Shown one piece after another: positions 10,011 to 21,379 of a stretch of 64,000 nucleotides of DNA; positions within the stretch are counted from its first letter, which is position 1, and every line of letters starts with the position of its first letter. Where the stretch lies: contig NC_083878.1 of the NCBI RefSeq assembly GCF_032452875.1, forward strand, positions 54,628,878 through 54,692,877, in the 5' to 3' direction. The notes beneath the pieces were generated by a model. It searched no databases. It saw only the letters and a list, made by a program, of their open reading frames with translations, and was not told the DNA's origin. Both the position numbers and the translations under genes were made by a program. This stretch comes from Bos javanicus (taxonomy: Eukaryota > Chordata > Mammalia > Artiodactyla > Bovidae).

Positions 10011-11009
10011 TATTCATGTTGCCATGGAGAGGGCTCCTAAAGCTTCACCAGTCATGTGTGCCACTCCATGCTCTGTCATGCAGTGGATATGAAGGCAGGT
10101 AAGTATGAACATTGCTTATTTAAATCACTTGAGTCTCAGCGTGATTCACAGGGTTCTTGTATGTACCAGATTTGAACTCTGCCTAAGACTCTATCTTTGA
10201 GAGTTAGTCCTTTAGCTAAGTTCCCTAGTAGATTGCGGTTAGCATTCACTAAAGTATATTAGTTATTAAAGAGGTTCCTTATCATAACATTATTTAAAAT
10301 TATGGTGTGGTGGAGAAGGAAGTGTGGTAAGAGAATCATAACCATGAGAACTCTGGTGTCAGTCGAATGAGACGGAATGTCAAAAGGAAAGATAGCAAGG
10401 TTAGGTTATATTTATTGGCCCTAGAGGGAAGAGAAAGTGAGGAGAAGTGTGCCTAAAGAGTTTGTAATCACTAAGAAAATTGGAGGGGGCTGGAGGGAAC
10501 CAGGGAAAAAAAGCCATGAGATGAACTGGAGCCCTCTGGCAAATGTGGGATATGTGTACCACCCTCACTCAGAGCTGTGACCTTCTCTGAATAAATTACA
10601 GAGTCCTGTAATTTATACCATTTTAATGACTGTATCATATTTATATACAAGCTGTGGACTCCAAGGCAAATTCTAGGAACAGAGGAGTCATGGAAATTCA
10701 CACAAGGTGGCCACACATAACTCTCTCTGATTAAAAGAATTCATGTAGCAATTAATATCAATAATAAAAAGTAAGGTAAAAAGAGATCCCAGATATTCTA
10801 GACGTGCTTTCGCCTCCTGTCACTCACTCCACTCCCTTAAAGAAACTCTTGGAAGGCATGCAGATCCACTGTTGATGATAAGAAGTGGGGGACCCTAATG
10901 AGTTGAAAGTATGTCCTTGAATCTTTGAACTTTCTCTAAGGAAGTTCTTTAAATTTCCACCTTCTTTGTGGGTGGTTTTCTACTCTTTCTTCAGTAGACA
11001 GATTTTGTG
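10011..11009. other. No gene or repeat recognised
   Basis: About 1 kb without an assignable repeat. Small open stretches exist but show no conserved protein pattern. Confidence 0.45.
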
Positions 11010-11171
11010 GTAGATTATTGGATTAGCAGTTAGACCACTAATTATGGTATATGAACAATTCTAAATTCTTTGGGCACTGATTTCTATATCTGTCAAATGA
11101 GAATATCTAAAAGCCAATGGAATATTACTCGACTGTGAAAAATAACAAAATAATGCCTTTGCAGCAACAGT

Positions 11172-12480
11172 CAAGTGGTCTTAGAAAGCACTTCTATTAA
11201 TGAAGCTAGTGGATGTGACAGAATTCCAGTAGAACTATTAAAAACCTTAAAGGATGATGCCATCAAGGTGTTGCATTCAATATATCAGCAAATCTAGAAG
11301 ACCCAGCAGTGGCCACAAGATGGAAAAGGTCAATCTTCATCCTAATGCCCAAGAAGCGTAGTACTAAAGAAAGTGCTAACCATTGGACAATTGCACTCTT
11401 CTCCCATGCTAGTAAGGTCATGCTTAAGATCTTACATGCTAGGTTTCAGCACTATGTGAGCCAATAAATTTCAGATGTCCAAGGTCAGTATAGAAAAGGA
11501 AGAGGAACTATAGATCAAATTGCCAACATTTCCCTGGATCATAGAGAAAGCTATGGAATTCCAGAAAAAACATTTACCACTGTTTCATCAACTATGCCAA
11601 AGCCTTTGACTGTGTGGATCATAAAAAACCATGGAAAGCTCTTAAAGACATGGGAATACCAGACCATCTTATCTGTCTCCTAAGAAACCTGTATGTGGGT
11701 CAAAAAGCAAGAGTTAGAACCCTGTATGGAATAACTGATTGGTTCAAGATAGAGAAAGGAGTAAGACAGAGCTATCTGCTGTCACCCGTTTGTTTAATCT
11801 ATATGCTGAGCACATCATGAGAAAAGCCAAGCTGGATGAGTTACAAGAAGGAATCAAGATCGGCAGGAGAAATACCAACAACCTCAGATATGCAGATGAT
11901 ACCATTCTAATGGCAGAAAGTGAAGAGGAACTAAAGAGCCTCCTGATGAGGGTGAAAGAAGAGAGTGAAAGAGCCAACTTAAGACTAAACAACAAAGACA
12001 AAGATCATGGTATCCTTCCTCATTACTTCATGGAAAATAGAGGGGGAAAATGTGAAAGTAGTGACAGAGTTCCTCTTCTTGGGCTCTAAAATTGCTGTGG
12101 ATGGTAACTTAGTCATGAAATCAGAAGACGCTTGCTTCTTGGCGGGAAAGCTGTGACAAACCTAGGCAGCATGTTGAAAAGCAGAGATATTGCTGACAAA
12201 TGTCTATATAGTCAAGGCTATGGTTTTCCCAGTGGTCACATATGGTTGTGAGCTAGACCATAAAGAAGATGGAGCATGGAAAAATGAATGCCTTTGAACT
12301 GCGGTGCTGGAGAAGACTCCTGAGTGTCCCTTGGATAGCAAAGAGATCAGATCAGTCAATTTTAAGGGAAATCAACCTTAGTACTTGTTGGAAGGACTGA
12401 TGCTGAATCTGAAGCTCCAGTATTTTAGTCGTCTGATGTGAACAACCAACTCATTGGAAAAGTCCCTGATGCTGGGAAAG
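11172..12480 (+). pseudogene. BovB reverse transcriptase remnant
   Basis: RT coding sequence broken into short open pieces. The N-terminal RT part is at 11172-11480 with stop codons (for example 'caaatctagaag' near 11288). Motif A remnant 'AKAFDCVDH' is near 11600, then 'DHLICLLRNLYVGQ' (11663-11704). Motif B is disturbed, with a frame change between the open stretches ending at 11820 and starting at 11739. Motif C keeps YADD at 11889-11900. The C-terminal region has several further shifts and stops. It appears more diverged than the copy at 27966-29526, suggesting greater age or a different source. Confidence 0.85.
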
Positions 12481-12660
12481 ATTGAGGGCAGAAGGAGAAG
12501 AGGGTGTCAGAGGATGAGATGGCTGGATGTCTTCACAGATGTAATGGACATGAACTGGGCAAACTTCGGGAGATGTTGAGGGACAGGGAGGCCTGGTATG
12601 CTGCAGTCCATGGGGTCACAAATAGTCAGACATGACTGGGCGACTGAACAACAACAACAG
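11172..12660 (+). mobile_element. BovB LINE, 5'-truncated, nested in L1
   Basis: Starts within the RT N-terminal coding region ('gtcaagtggtcttagaaagc') and ends at 'gactgggcgactgaacaacaacaacag'. It lies inside the L1 at 11112-13040. The TSD is not clear because the L1 target (gcagcaaca) and the BovB tail (caacaacaacag) look alike. Confidence 0.93.
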
Positions 12661-13095
12661 CATTGTTGAACTAGAGATTGTCATACTGAGTGAAGTAAGT
12701 CAGACGAAGAAAAATACCATGTGACATCACTGATATGTGGAATCTAAAAAAATGATACAAATGAATGTATTTACAAAAGAGAAACAGATTCACAGACTTC
12801 AAAAACAAACCGATAGTTACCAAAGGGGAAAAATTGGGGGAGGGATAACTTAGGAGTATGGGATTTACATATACATACTACCATATATAAAATAGATAAT
12901 CAACAAGAACCTACTGTATAGCATAGGGAACTCTATTCAATATTCTTTCCCCTATATGGAGAAAAATATAAATGGCTATATGTTTAACTGAATCACATTG
13001 TAATGAAGAAAAAATAAATTAATTAAAATTAAACTAAAAAAGAATATCTAAACACCCTTTCAGTTTTGTTGTTTTATAATTCACCTAAGACTCTT

Positions 13096-13310
13096 TTCTA
13101 GGTGGTTCAGTGGTAAAGAATCTGCCTGCAATGCAGGAGACATGTGTTTGATCCCTGGGTGAGGAAGATCCTCTGGAAAAAGTAATAGCTACTCACTCCA
13201 GTATTCTCACCTGCAGAATCCCAAGGACAGAGGAGTCTGGTGGGCTACAATCCATGGTGTCACAAAGAGTCAGACATGACTGAGTCACTAACACTTTCAC
13301 TTTGAACAGT
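13096..13310 (+). mobile_element. Bov-tA SINE with perfect 10-bp TSD
   Basis: Plus-strand copy with head 'ggtggttcagtggtaaagaatc', body, and tail 'gactgagtcactaacactttcac'. Flanked by taagactctt at 13086-13095 and 13311-13320, both exact. Confidence 0.92.
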
Positions 13311-13450
13311 TAAGACTCTTAACTGTTAAAAGTCCTCAAATAAAATGCATGCCTTAATCTCACAGATAAACCTCCCCAGCCCTCCACCTGGGATCTTCTT
13401 TCTCTAGTGTTATATTAGATACATCTATTTTTTATGTATAGTCATATTCA

Positions 13451-13659
13451 TATTTTTTTTTTAAGTTGCTCAGTCGTGTCCAACTCTTTGTGACCCCATG
13501 GACTGTAGCCTACCAGGCTCCTCCGTCCATGGGATTTTCCAGGCAAGAGTACTGGAGTGGGTTTCCATTTCCTTCTCCAGGGGATCTTCCTGACCCAGGT
13601 ATCGAACCTGGGTCTCCCACATTGTGGCAGACTACCCTCTAAGACAACAGGGAAGCCCA
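13451..13659 (-). mobile_element. Bov-tA SINE
   Basis: Minus-strand copy. A poly-T run (tail) at 13453-13462 leads into 'gttgctcagtcgtgtccaac'. The head ends with 'aagacaacagggaagccc'. Flanks are AT-rich and give only a weak catat repeat as TSD. Confidence 0.88.
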
Positions 13660-15017
13660 TATATGGAGACATATCCATATGTCTCTATACATGTATATAT
13701 GGCTACATTCATATTTATATCTATATAAAAAGTCTTTCTCTTTCTTTTCATATTTATCTCTCTATATAAAGTCATTCCTATTCCTTTCACTCATATCAGA
13801 ATCATCGATTTACTTGCAGGGCCCATTTAACTGAATATCTTTTTCTCTTCCCTGGTCCCAATATTTTGTCTGTTCCTTAAAGGCAGGACAGTCTCTGCCC
13901 AAGGCTTAAACTGATAATTTTCTCTTTAGCCAAGGAACCTGGAAAGTCGGTTGCCTCGCACTGTGATTAGTATTAAAGGGTTAGGTGTCTACTTTTGATC
14001 ACAAGACTTGATATCTTGCTATCTGCCACCTCCAAGGGACCATTAGATAAAATCTTCCCCAAGTAATTGCTGTAAGGTCTACAGAATTTCACGGGAGATG
14101 AAATTATTTACCTGATGCTAAATCAATACTCTTCTCAGAAAGATTTCTTATACATTCAACAAAGCAAAGGTGACTTTTTATTTTATCTTTTTATTTTCTT
14201 TTCAAACCTTCTGTGGTCATAGCCAGCTTGAGTTTTAAAAAGACACGGAGGCATGTATATGAACTTGTGAATATGTGTGTGTGTGTGTGTTATGCAAAAG
14301 CATGTGCATGTGTGTGAGTGGAAAATGCTATGTGTGCTGTGTGTTAATGGATGTGTGAGTATATTTTTTTGTCCAGAAATACATCCCAAATATGCTTTTG
14401 CTCCCTTACACTCTACACAGCCAGGTGGTATTTTTTGCAAATATTCTCAGCTATCAACCACCATCAATGAACACATGCAAAGAAAATCTTTGCTTTCTAA
14501 GGGATTGTTAGTGAAGGAAGGTCATGGGAGGATACTGCTGACTTGTATACCTTTCTAGCATCGTCATATAAGGTCATGCCATGAAAGATCATTGACGCCT
14601 CACAATAAGTCTCTAAACTGGACTGCTATCACATAAACTGAAGTTAGAGGACATTGTATGATGATGCTTACCTGACCTGGGTCCCCTTTTTGGGGGGAGA
14701 TAAAAGATAAAATACAGTCAATGTTATGTTTCCTCCTCTTTGTGCAAGATCTATAATCTATAAAACTCTCCCCTTTCAAAGCTGTGTATTTTCCCATCAC
14801 CACCCAAATCTAGGCCCACTCATCTGCCTGACTCTTTGGTAGCCTCCTTTTCTTCCAACTTCCCTCTAACCCATCATGTCTGGGTTGAACACATAATAAT
14901 ATAATGTTCTAAAATAACACTAAAGGCTCATAGAACAACATATTCCTTTGCCTAAAACTCAAGGACCTCCACAATCAAGCCCTGGGACAGCTCATCAGGC
15001 TCTATCCATCAACACAT
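13660..15017. other. Mostly unassigned; small TG run and possible L2 trace
   Basis: Contains a TATA-rich stretch at 13660-13770, a short (GT)n at about 14274-14290 and a faint L2-like phrase 'ggacctccacaatcaagccc' (14963-14982). No gene pattern was recognised. Confidence 0.4.
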
Positions 15018-15140
15018 AAGTGACCCTCAGCTGTGGCTGCACATAAGAGTCATTGTGGTGGTGGTGGGGCAGCCTTGAGCAAGTAAGTCAGAATATCTTC
15101 AGGAGATAGTGGGATCAACCATCTCTCTCTTTCAAAGATT
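15018..15140 (+). mobile_element. MER5-like DNA transposon fragment
   Basis: 'ggctgcacataagagtcatt' (15035-15054) resembles the MER5/Charlie phrase ggctgcacattagaatcacct. 'gtcagaatatcttcaggaga' (15088-15107) fits its next block. Short and diverged, so tentative. Confidence 0.4.
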
Positions 15141-16075
15141 AAGAGTTTTTCTAGGACTCAGAATTTTCAGTGCTAAAATTGAGATAGTCTTAGACAAACT
15201 GATGATTTTGGTTAACCTGAGCCTTTCCATCAGAACGTTTCCTTGTTGTTTATGAGGCTCATCAAAAGAATGTTTGCATGCTCCCTGTTTTCAAACAGCT
15301 CTTCTCACACTCATCAGTTGACTCTGCCTAAACTGCTTTTCTCTGAATCTCCTGCACATTGTTCATCTTCTCATGACAGTGTTCTCTCTCTAACTGGGTT
15401 AAGTGCAAGGTTTCTCCACAGTTAATAGCAGAGTACAAAAGCCCTATGCTTCATATCTGAGGCTTCTGCTTTTCTGTCAAATTACCTCCATAGGAAAGAT
15501 GAAAGCCCTGCTCTCCAGCACCAACAAAGAACATCAGAAAACCTCCCTAAACATAGAGGTTCAGCTTTCATCATTGAGAATACTTTATAAAAAGAATAGT
15601 TAACATTTCAGTTGAGGAACTCATACTTGGTGTCGATCCACTATGTAGTGTCTTCACTGTGAACAACGAATAAAATATTTCTTCTATATACAGTTATTCT
15701 GGCGGCTATTCCAAAACAAACTGACATGTTTCAAAGTAATTTTCTCTCTTTATCCATAGATACTACTTGAAACATTTAAATGTAGGTCTCTTGAAAAGTC
15801 TATTTCTAAATACCTCACTGCAAATACTTGCTATATATCTATCTACATATATGGGCATAATAGTGACCGTATGAGTGTATATATTTTTGCATTTTCTCCC
15901 CATCTTTCTTATTCCTCCACCTTTCCATATTTTCCAGTTTTCCAACTAAATGTACCAGCTAGGAGAGCACACACAAAAGCAAGAAAACAAAATAAAATAT
16001 TTTTTCACTTTCAGAATTTCATATATTTATTTGAAACTCACAAGAAAAGCATTAGAGGTCTCCATGCTTTTTAAG
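15141..16075. other. No gene or repeat recognised
   Basis: AT-rich, unique-looking. Small ORFs show no family resemblance. Confidence 0.45.
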
Positions 16076-16620
16076 GTTTTTTATTTTTTAATTGAATGAA
16101 AGAGTCTTTAAATTCTATAATGCATTATAATTTTGAAAAGTTTCACACAAAATTTCACAAAACCCCATAATAACCTTTTTTTAGATCCCATACCACTATA
16201 TTGTCCTTCCTCCCTTCCCTCTCCCCATTGGTAACTGTTAATTTGTTCTCTATATCTGTGTATCTGCTTCTTTTTTGTTTTATTCACTAAGTTTTATTTT
16301 AAAGATTCCACATGTAAGTGATATTATATAGTATTGGCTTTCCTCTGTTTGACTCATTTCATTTAACATAATGCCCTCTAAGTCTATTCATGTTGCTACT
16401 AATGACAAAATTTCATTTTTTATGACTGAGTAGTATTTCATTATATATATGCACCACATCTTTATCCATCCATCTGTTAGTGGACTTGAGGTCGTTTCCA
16501 TGTCTTGGCCATTGTAAATAATGCTGCTATGAACATTAGGGTACATGTGTCTTTTCTAGTTGTAGTTTTTTATTTTTTGGATATAAACCCAGGGGTGGAA
16601 TTGCTGGGATATATGGTAGG
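16076..16620 (-). mobile_element. Old L1 3' end, antisense
   Basis: Antisense of an L1 3' end. A T-rich start at 16076 is followed by 'tctgtttgactcatttcattt' (16358-16378), 'tatgactgagtagtatttca' (16421-16440) and 'cattgtaaataatgctgcta' (16511-16530). No TSD could be read. It is non-coding and too diverged for subfamily naming. Confidence 0.8.
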
Positions 16621-16974
16621 TTTCTCAAAAAACTAAAATTAGAAGTGTCCATAACTTAAATTACTACTGTTGATGTCATTTCAATTGTATTGATAACATG
16701 GTAAACTGTTTGAGTTCTAAAAATACACATTATATAGAAGAAAAGAGAGGGGATATATATACCAGACCAAATTTACAGAGAGTGTTTATTTTCTGTTTCT
16801 GGATAAAATATAAATACCTTAAACATATTAAGTGTTTGATTAATATATGTAGACAATAAAAGAAATAATAAGACTCATATAGAGAAATTCATCTCTACTG
16901 TTTCTAGAATGTTGAGAAGAGGTTGAATATTTACAACTTGCCCTGTTTTAAATTATTAAAAATCATCTCCATGT
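16621..16974. other. No gene or repeat recognised
   Basis: AT-rich sequence between the L1 fragment and a MIR. Confidence 0.4.
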
Positions 16975-17660
16975 GTTAATTATATTAACACTTGTATTTT
17001 GCTTAATTCTCAAAACAATACCATGAATTACTTATTATTTACATATTTTCAGTTCAGTTCAGTCACTCAGTCATATCTGACTGTTTGCGACCCCATGGAC
17101 TGCAGCACACCAGGCCTCCCTGTCCATCACCAACTCCCGTATTTTACCCAAACTCATCTCCATTGAGTCAGTGATGCCATCCAACCATCTCATCCTCTGT
17201 CATCCCCTTCTCCTCCCACCTTCAATCTTTCCCAGAGTCTTTTCAAATGAATCAGCTCTTCGCATCAGGTGGCCAAAGTATTGGAGTTTCAGTTTCGACA
17301 TCAGTCCTTCCAATGAACATTCAGGCTGCTCTCCTTTAAGATGGACTGGTTGGATCTCTTTGCAGTCCAAGGGACTCTCAAGAGTCTCCTCCAACACGAC
17401 AGTTCAAAAGCATCAATTCTTCAGCGCTCAGCTTTCTTTATCTCACATCCATACATGACTACTGGAAAAACCACAGCTTTGACTAGATGGACCTTTGTTG
17501 GCAAAATAATGTCTCTGCTTTTTAATATGCTGTCTAGGTTGGTCATAGCTTTTCTTCCAAGATGGATAGGTAAACTCAAGCCCACAGAAGTTATGTAATT
17601 TGCCAAGAGTCATAGACTAAGAAAGTTGTAGAAATCAAACAAAAACTTACATTCTTGGGC
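16975..17660 (-). mobile_element. MIR SINE (minus) split by a BovB
   Basis: The left part is 'ttaattctcaaaacaatacc' (17004-17023) and the right part 'ggtaaactcaagcccacaga' (17569-17588) followed by 'atgtaatttgccaagagtca'. Together they follow the reverse strand of MIR in the right order. The interval 17050-17563 is BovB. Confidence 0.65.
17050..17563 (-). mobile_element. BovB LINE 3' fragment, nested in MIR
   Basis: Starts with the BovB tail repeat 'cagttcagttcagtcactc', then 'ccaggcctccctgtccatca'. It continues through the C-terminal coding part ('SPLDCK', 'SLEGLM', 'LQYFGHLM' read on the minus strand) and stops at 'cttttcttccaag'. The antisense reading has shifts and a deletion near 17441 (loss of part of the MYGCESWT motif). 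About 514 bp, RT core absent. Confidence 0.9.
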
Positions 17661-18133
17661 TCTCAGAGTTAAGTTCTTCCAGCAACACATCATCTCTTCA
17701 GCTCTTCTGGAAGTCATGTATAATATTTCCAGCTTTGACTTCTTCGGATCCCAGTAAGAATAGATCCCAAAATCCCTTGTAAAATGGTTTGCTGGTTGGA
17801 AACAATGTAATGAGGAATTCTGGGACAGTGAACCTGGTAAATCTACATAAAGACTCATCTCTTTAGGCGTACAGGGAAGGCAAACTCATATTCTTACATT
17901 GTGCAAAGTTTACTTACCTATCCTAGTGAAAATACTTTCTCTTCCATGAAAAAGGAGGTCTCATGAATTGACCTGCTGTGAGTTGCCAATTAAGTGCCTT
18001 GAGATATGAGAATCTATTGTGATATAACATTAATTTTTGCTGCTGGAAGATGAAGTACTCAGCAGTGACACTTACCTGATTAGCCTGGTAAGTAATCCAT
18101 GTTTTTGAGGCTATGCTTCATTTTCCTCACTAT
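17661..18133. other. No gene or repeat recognised
   Basis: Unique-looking sequence. No gene evidence. Confidence 0.4.
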
Positions 18134-18149
18134 CATCAGAGCCATTTTT

Positions 18150-18346
18150 TTTTAATTTTATTTTATTTTTAAACTTTACAGTATTGTATTGGTTTTGCCA
18201 AATATCAAAATGAATCCACCACAGGTATACATGTGTTCCCCATTCTGAACCCTCCTCCCTCCTCCCTCCCCATACCATCCCTCTGGGTCGTCCCAGTGCA
18301 CCAGCCCCAAGCATCCAGTATTGTGCATCGAACTTGGACTGGTGAC
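18150..18346 (-). mobile_element. L1-BT 3' tail, 197 bp, 16-bp TSD
   Basis: Antisense L1-BT 3' UTR. The poly-T end is followed by 'tttattttatttttaaactt', 'tccaccacaggtatacatgt' and 'cagtgcaccagccccaagca'. The flanks repeat catca(g/a)agccattttt at 18134-18149 and 18347-18362 (15 of 16). Strongly 5'-truncated and non-coding. Confidence 0.93.
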
Positions 18347-18362
18347 CATCAAAGCCATTTTT

Positions 18363-19140
18363 ATTCATGAGTCCATTGAGCAAATGTGGAATGCAGAAAG
18401 TAATGCCTGAATAATTCAAGCAGAGACAATTATTTTGTCCACATGATTACTGAGAGCCATGAAAATCATGGGAAGCATCCACTTAAGGCACAGATATCAT
18501 TATGTCTCTGCACAATTTTAAGCAATCCATTTATGAATCGCTTATCAAAATTCCCTTGTCAATAATATCCCAACATGGTCTTTAATTACAAGTCTCTGAC
18601 CGTCTCTACAAACCACTGTCCACCCCTACTACCCGTGGAAGTGATATGTACCCATATCATAATGGCTTCTTCTTTAAAGAAAGATGATCATCATTTTTAG
18701 CACTTATGTTAATCCCAATAGGATTACCACCTCTGATCTTGTATAAGAGTACCCCGATGGGACTACAAGAGTGAAATAATCCACATTCAGCTGATGCCAA
18801 CCTTTCAAACTAAATCATCTGTAAATATTTTTTCCCTCGGTTAACTGATAATATGAGAACTCTTTATGGGATTGTAGTTTGGCTAGAAAAAGTGACAGTA
18901 TAGTCACAGAACTGGACACATGGGAGTATTAGTCATCTGATCACACAATTTTTTTTTCCTGTTTTCACTCTATTAAACATACTTAGACCCAATTCTGTAC
19001 ATTTAATTTCCTATTAATGGTGATGACCTCTTAAGCACAATTTTGTGGCATACAAATTCATAATAGCAGCTCAGGTGGCATATTTGGTCACTTGTTGGCT
19101 CGTTGTACTAGTCTGAGTTCAACCAGAGAAGCAGAACTGA
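18363..19140. other. No gene or repeat recognised
   Basis: Unique-looking sequence without recognisable gene or repeat. Confidence 0.45.
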
Positions 19141-19300
19141 TAAGATATATACATATATATATTCATACATATACATGCACATACAGAGAGACAATATCAG
19201 AGAATAGACTAGATTATATATGTATCTATTATATCTATATTCAGTAGAAGTAGAAATGTATGCATACATAGACACACACACATATATAGAGAGAGATGTA
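19141..19300. repeat. AT/CA-rich simple sequence
   Basis: Irregular ta, ca and ga dinucleotide runs ('atacatatatatattcatac', 'gacacacacacatatatag'). Confidence 0.7.
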
Positions 19301-19486
19301 TTACAAGGAATTGGTTTAGATATGATATGGACTGTCTACACAAGTATGAAGCCTCCAGGACAAGCAGACATAAAAGGAAAATCTCCATGCTGAAATTACA
19401 CAATTCACTTTGTGAATAGATAGGAAGAGATTTATATACAGTACATATGATTTATTCTAATTTTTTTCAAATATGCAGGCTGCCCT

Positions 19487-19685
19487 TGCTTCCCTGGTGG
19501 CTCAGACAGTAAAGAATCCAGTTGCAATGCAAAAGACCCAAGTTCAATACCTTGGAGAAGGAAATGGATAACCAGTTTAGTATTCTTGACAGGAGAATTC
19601 CAGGGATAGCACAGCCTGATGGGCTAAAGTCCATGGGGTTGCGAAAGTCAGATTTGACCAAGAAACTAATGCTTTCACTTTTTTT
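19487..19685 (+). mobile_element. Bov-tA SINE, diverged
   Basis: The head 'ttccctggtggctcagacag' is well kept. The body carries many substitutions ('tggataaccagtttagtatt'). The tail is 'aaactaatgctttcac'. No TSD could be read. Confidence 0.85.
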
Positions 19686-19949
19686 CACTTTTACTTCTTT
19701 CCAGGACTCCTGAATACCCAAGAATAGAGTGAAGAGCCAATTGCTTGGCTTGCAGCTATGGTTGCCCTATTGCCCTATATCTATTCACCTTGAGATTATA
19801 TTCCAATAAAAAATAGTAAGAAACAACAAAACTAAACTAACAGTATGCCCACCATTTCACAGAAAAAGTTTTCATCATGATAATGTTCAAGTGGAATTTT
19901 AATGTATTTATTATCCATCCAATTCAGTCCCAGGGACACCTTGATCAGT

Positions 19950-20137
19950 GTGTGCATGCTAAGCTGCTTCAGTCATGTCCAACTCTTTGCAGCTCTATGG
20001 ATTGTAGCCCACCAAGCTCCTCTGTCCATGGTATTCTCCAGGCAAGAATACTGGATTGGATTGCCATTTCCTTCCCACCTTGATCAGTCTCCCGCACTGT
20101 AGACAGACGCTTTACTGTCTGAGCCACCAGGGAAGTT
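19950..20137 (-). mobile_element. Bov-tA SINE with 13-bp TSD and an internal third copy of it
   Basis: Minus-strand copy flanked by caccttgat(c/g)agt at 19937-19949 and 20138-20150. Inside the SINE, where the usual 'ttctccaggggatcttcc…' segment should be, about 40 bp are missing and replaced by another exact caccttgatcagt (20076-20088). The head ('gagccaccagggaag') is otherwise normal. Confidence 0.9.
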
Positions 20138-20342
20138 CACCTTGATGAGTAGCCACTGCCAAAGTGCGAAACCATTTTGATGATTACTCCAGGCTTGCTG
20201 CTTATAGGGCAACTACTCCTAATCTCTTTGCTTAACCCCTTCCTCTCCAGGATACCTTCAGTCCCATTGCCATCAGAGAGCCAAGTTCAACAACAACAAC
20301 TTCCACCTGTTCTCTTGCCTTATTGAGAAGTTTCTTCACTAT

Positions 20343-20570
20343 GCTGCTGCTGCTGCTAAATCGCTTCAGTTGTGTCCGACTCTGTGTGACATAGACAGCA
20401 GCCCACCAGGCTCCATCATCTCTGGGATTCTCCAGGCAAGAACACTGGAGTGGGTTGCCATTTCCTTCTCCAATGCAGGAGAGTGAAAAGTGAAAATGAA
20501 GTCGTTCAGTCGTGTTTGACTCTTAGCGACCCCATGGACTGCAGCCTATCAGGCTCCTCCATCCATGGGA
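20343..20570 (-). mobile_element. Bov-A2 SINE, truncated
   Basis: Dimer of Bov-A units. 'gctgctgctgctaaatcgc' starts unit one, and 'gtgaaaagtgaaaatgaagtc' is the usual linker into unit two, which stops at 'atccatggga'. A short flank repeat tcactat lies at 20336-20342 and 20571-20577. Confidence 0.9.
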
Positions 20571-20782
20571 TCACTATAGAGCTTTACAAACACATTAATA
20601 CATTTGTAACATGATATTTCATGAAATCAGATGAATTTTTTCATTACTATCTTTGCATATATGTTTAAACATAGTGTTTAACATATGTTGAACACTTGAT
20701 AAGCTCAATCCATCTTTTAAACCTTTATTAGCTTATATTTTTACTTCTATAAAACTAAGGAATTTGGGGTATCTCAATTTCA

Positions 20783-20995
20783 CTTAAGAGGCTTCTCCAG
20801 TGGTTCATTGGTAAAGAATCCACCTGCAAGGCAGGAGATGCAGGAGACATGGATTTGATCCCTGGTTTAGGAAGATCCCCTATAGAAGGAAATGGCAAAC
20901 CACTCCATGATTCTTGCCTGGAAAATCCATGGCCAGAAGAGCCGGGCATGCTACACACCATAGGGTCTCAAAGAGTCAAACATAACTGAGCATTC
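20783..20995 (+). mobile_element. Bov-tA SINE
   Basis: Plus strand. The head 'gaggcttctccagtggttcat' is followed by 'ctgcaaggcaggagatgcagg', the body 'aaagagtcaaacataactga' and an unusual tail 'gcattcacagctcgc'. Moderately diverged. Confidence 0.87.
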
Positions 20996-21379
20996 ACAGC
21001 TCGCAACTTATTTAACATAGACATTCTTACATCTAATATTCAATAAGCAAAGTCCAGGAATTTGTTGGTCTAAATTAGAAACAATTTATTCCCCTGGGCT
21101 TGAATCTCTTTTTGGTCCTTTGGGTCAAACTGTGATATTTCTGTGGTGATATAAATTCAAGGGATTATATATGATAGAGCACCTGAAGAACTATGGATGG
21201 AGGTTCATAACATTGTAGAGGATATGGTGATCAAAAGCATCCTCAAGAAAAAGAAATGCAAAATGGTTGTCTGAGGAGGCCTTAAAAATAGCTAAGAAAA
21301 GAAAAGTGAAAAGCAAAGGAGAAAAGGAAAGATATACCCATCTGAATGCAGAGTTCCAAAGAAGAGCATGGAGAGATAA

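Larger units (their letters stand above)
11112..13040 (+). mobile_element. 5'-truncated L1 3' end with 12-bp TSD, split by BovB
   Basis: The L1 3' sequence begins 'agccaatggaatattactcg' (11112) and breaks after 'gcagcaaca' near 11171. It resumes near 12661 with 'gaactagagattgtcatact' and runs to an A-rich tail near 13040 ('ctactgtatagcatagggaa' inside). The identical 12-mer agaatatctaaa at 11100-11111 and 13041-13052 is its target duplication. The BovB at about 11172-12660 inserted later. Confidence 0.88.
11010..13085 (+). mobile_element. MIR fragment split by an L1 insertion
   Basis: 'gggcactgatttctatatctgtcaaatgagaatatct' (11071-11107) follows the MIR core-to-tail sequence. The copy breaks at 11111 and a short MIR-like continuation may follow at 13053. 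The insertion between them is the L1 at 11112-13040, flanked by a 12-bp TSD. Confidence 0.5.
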
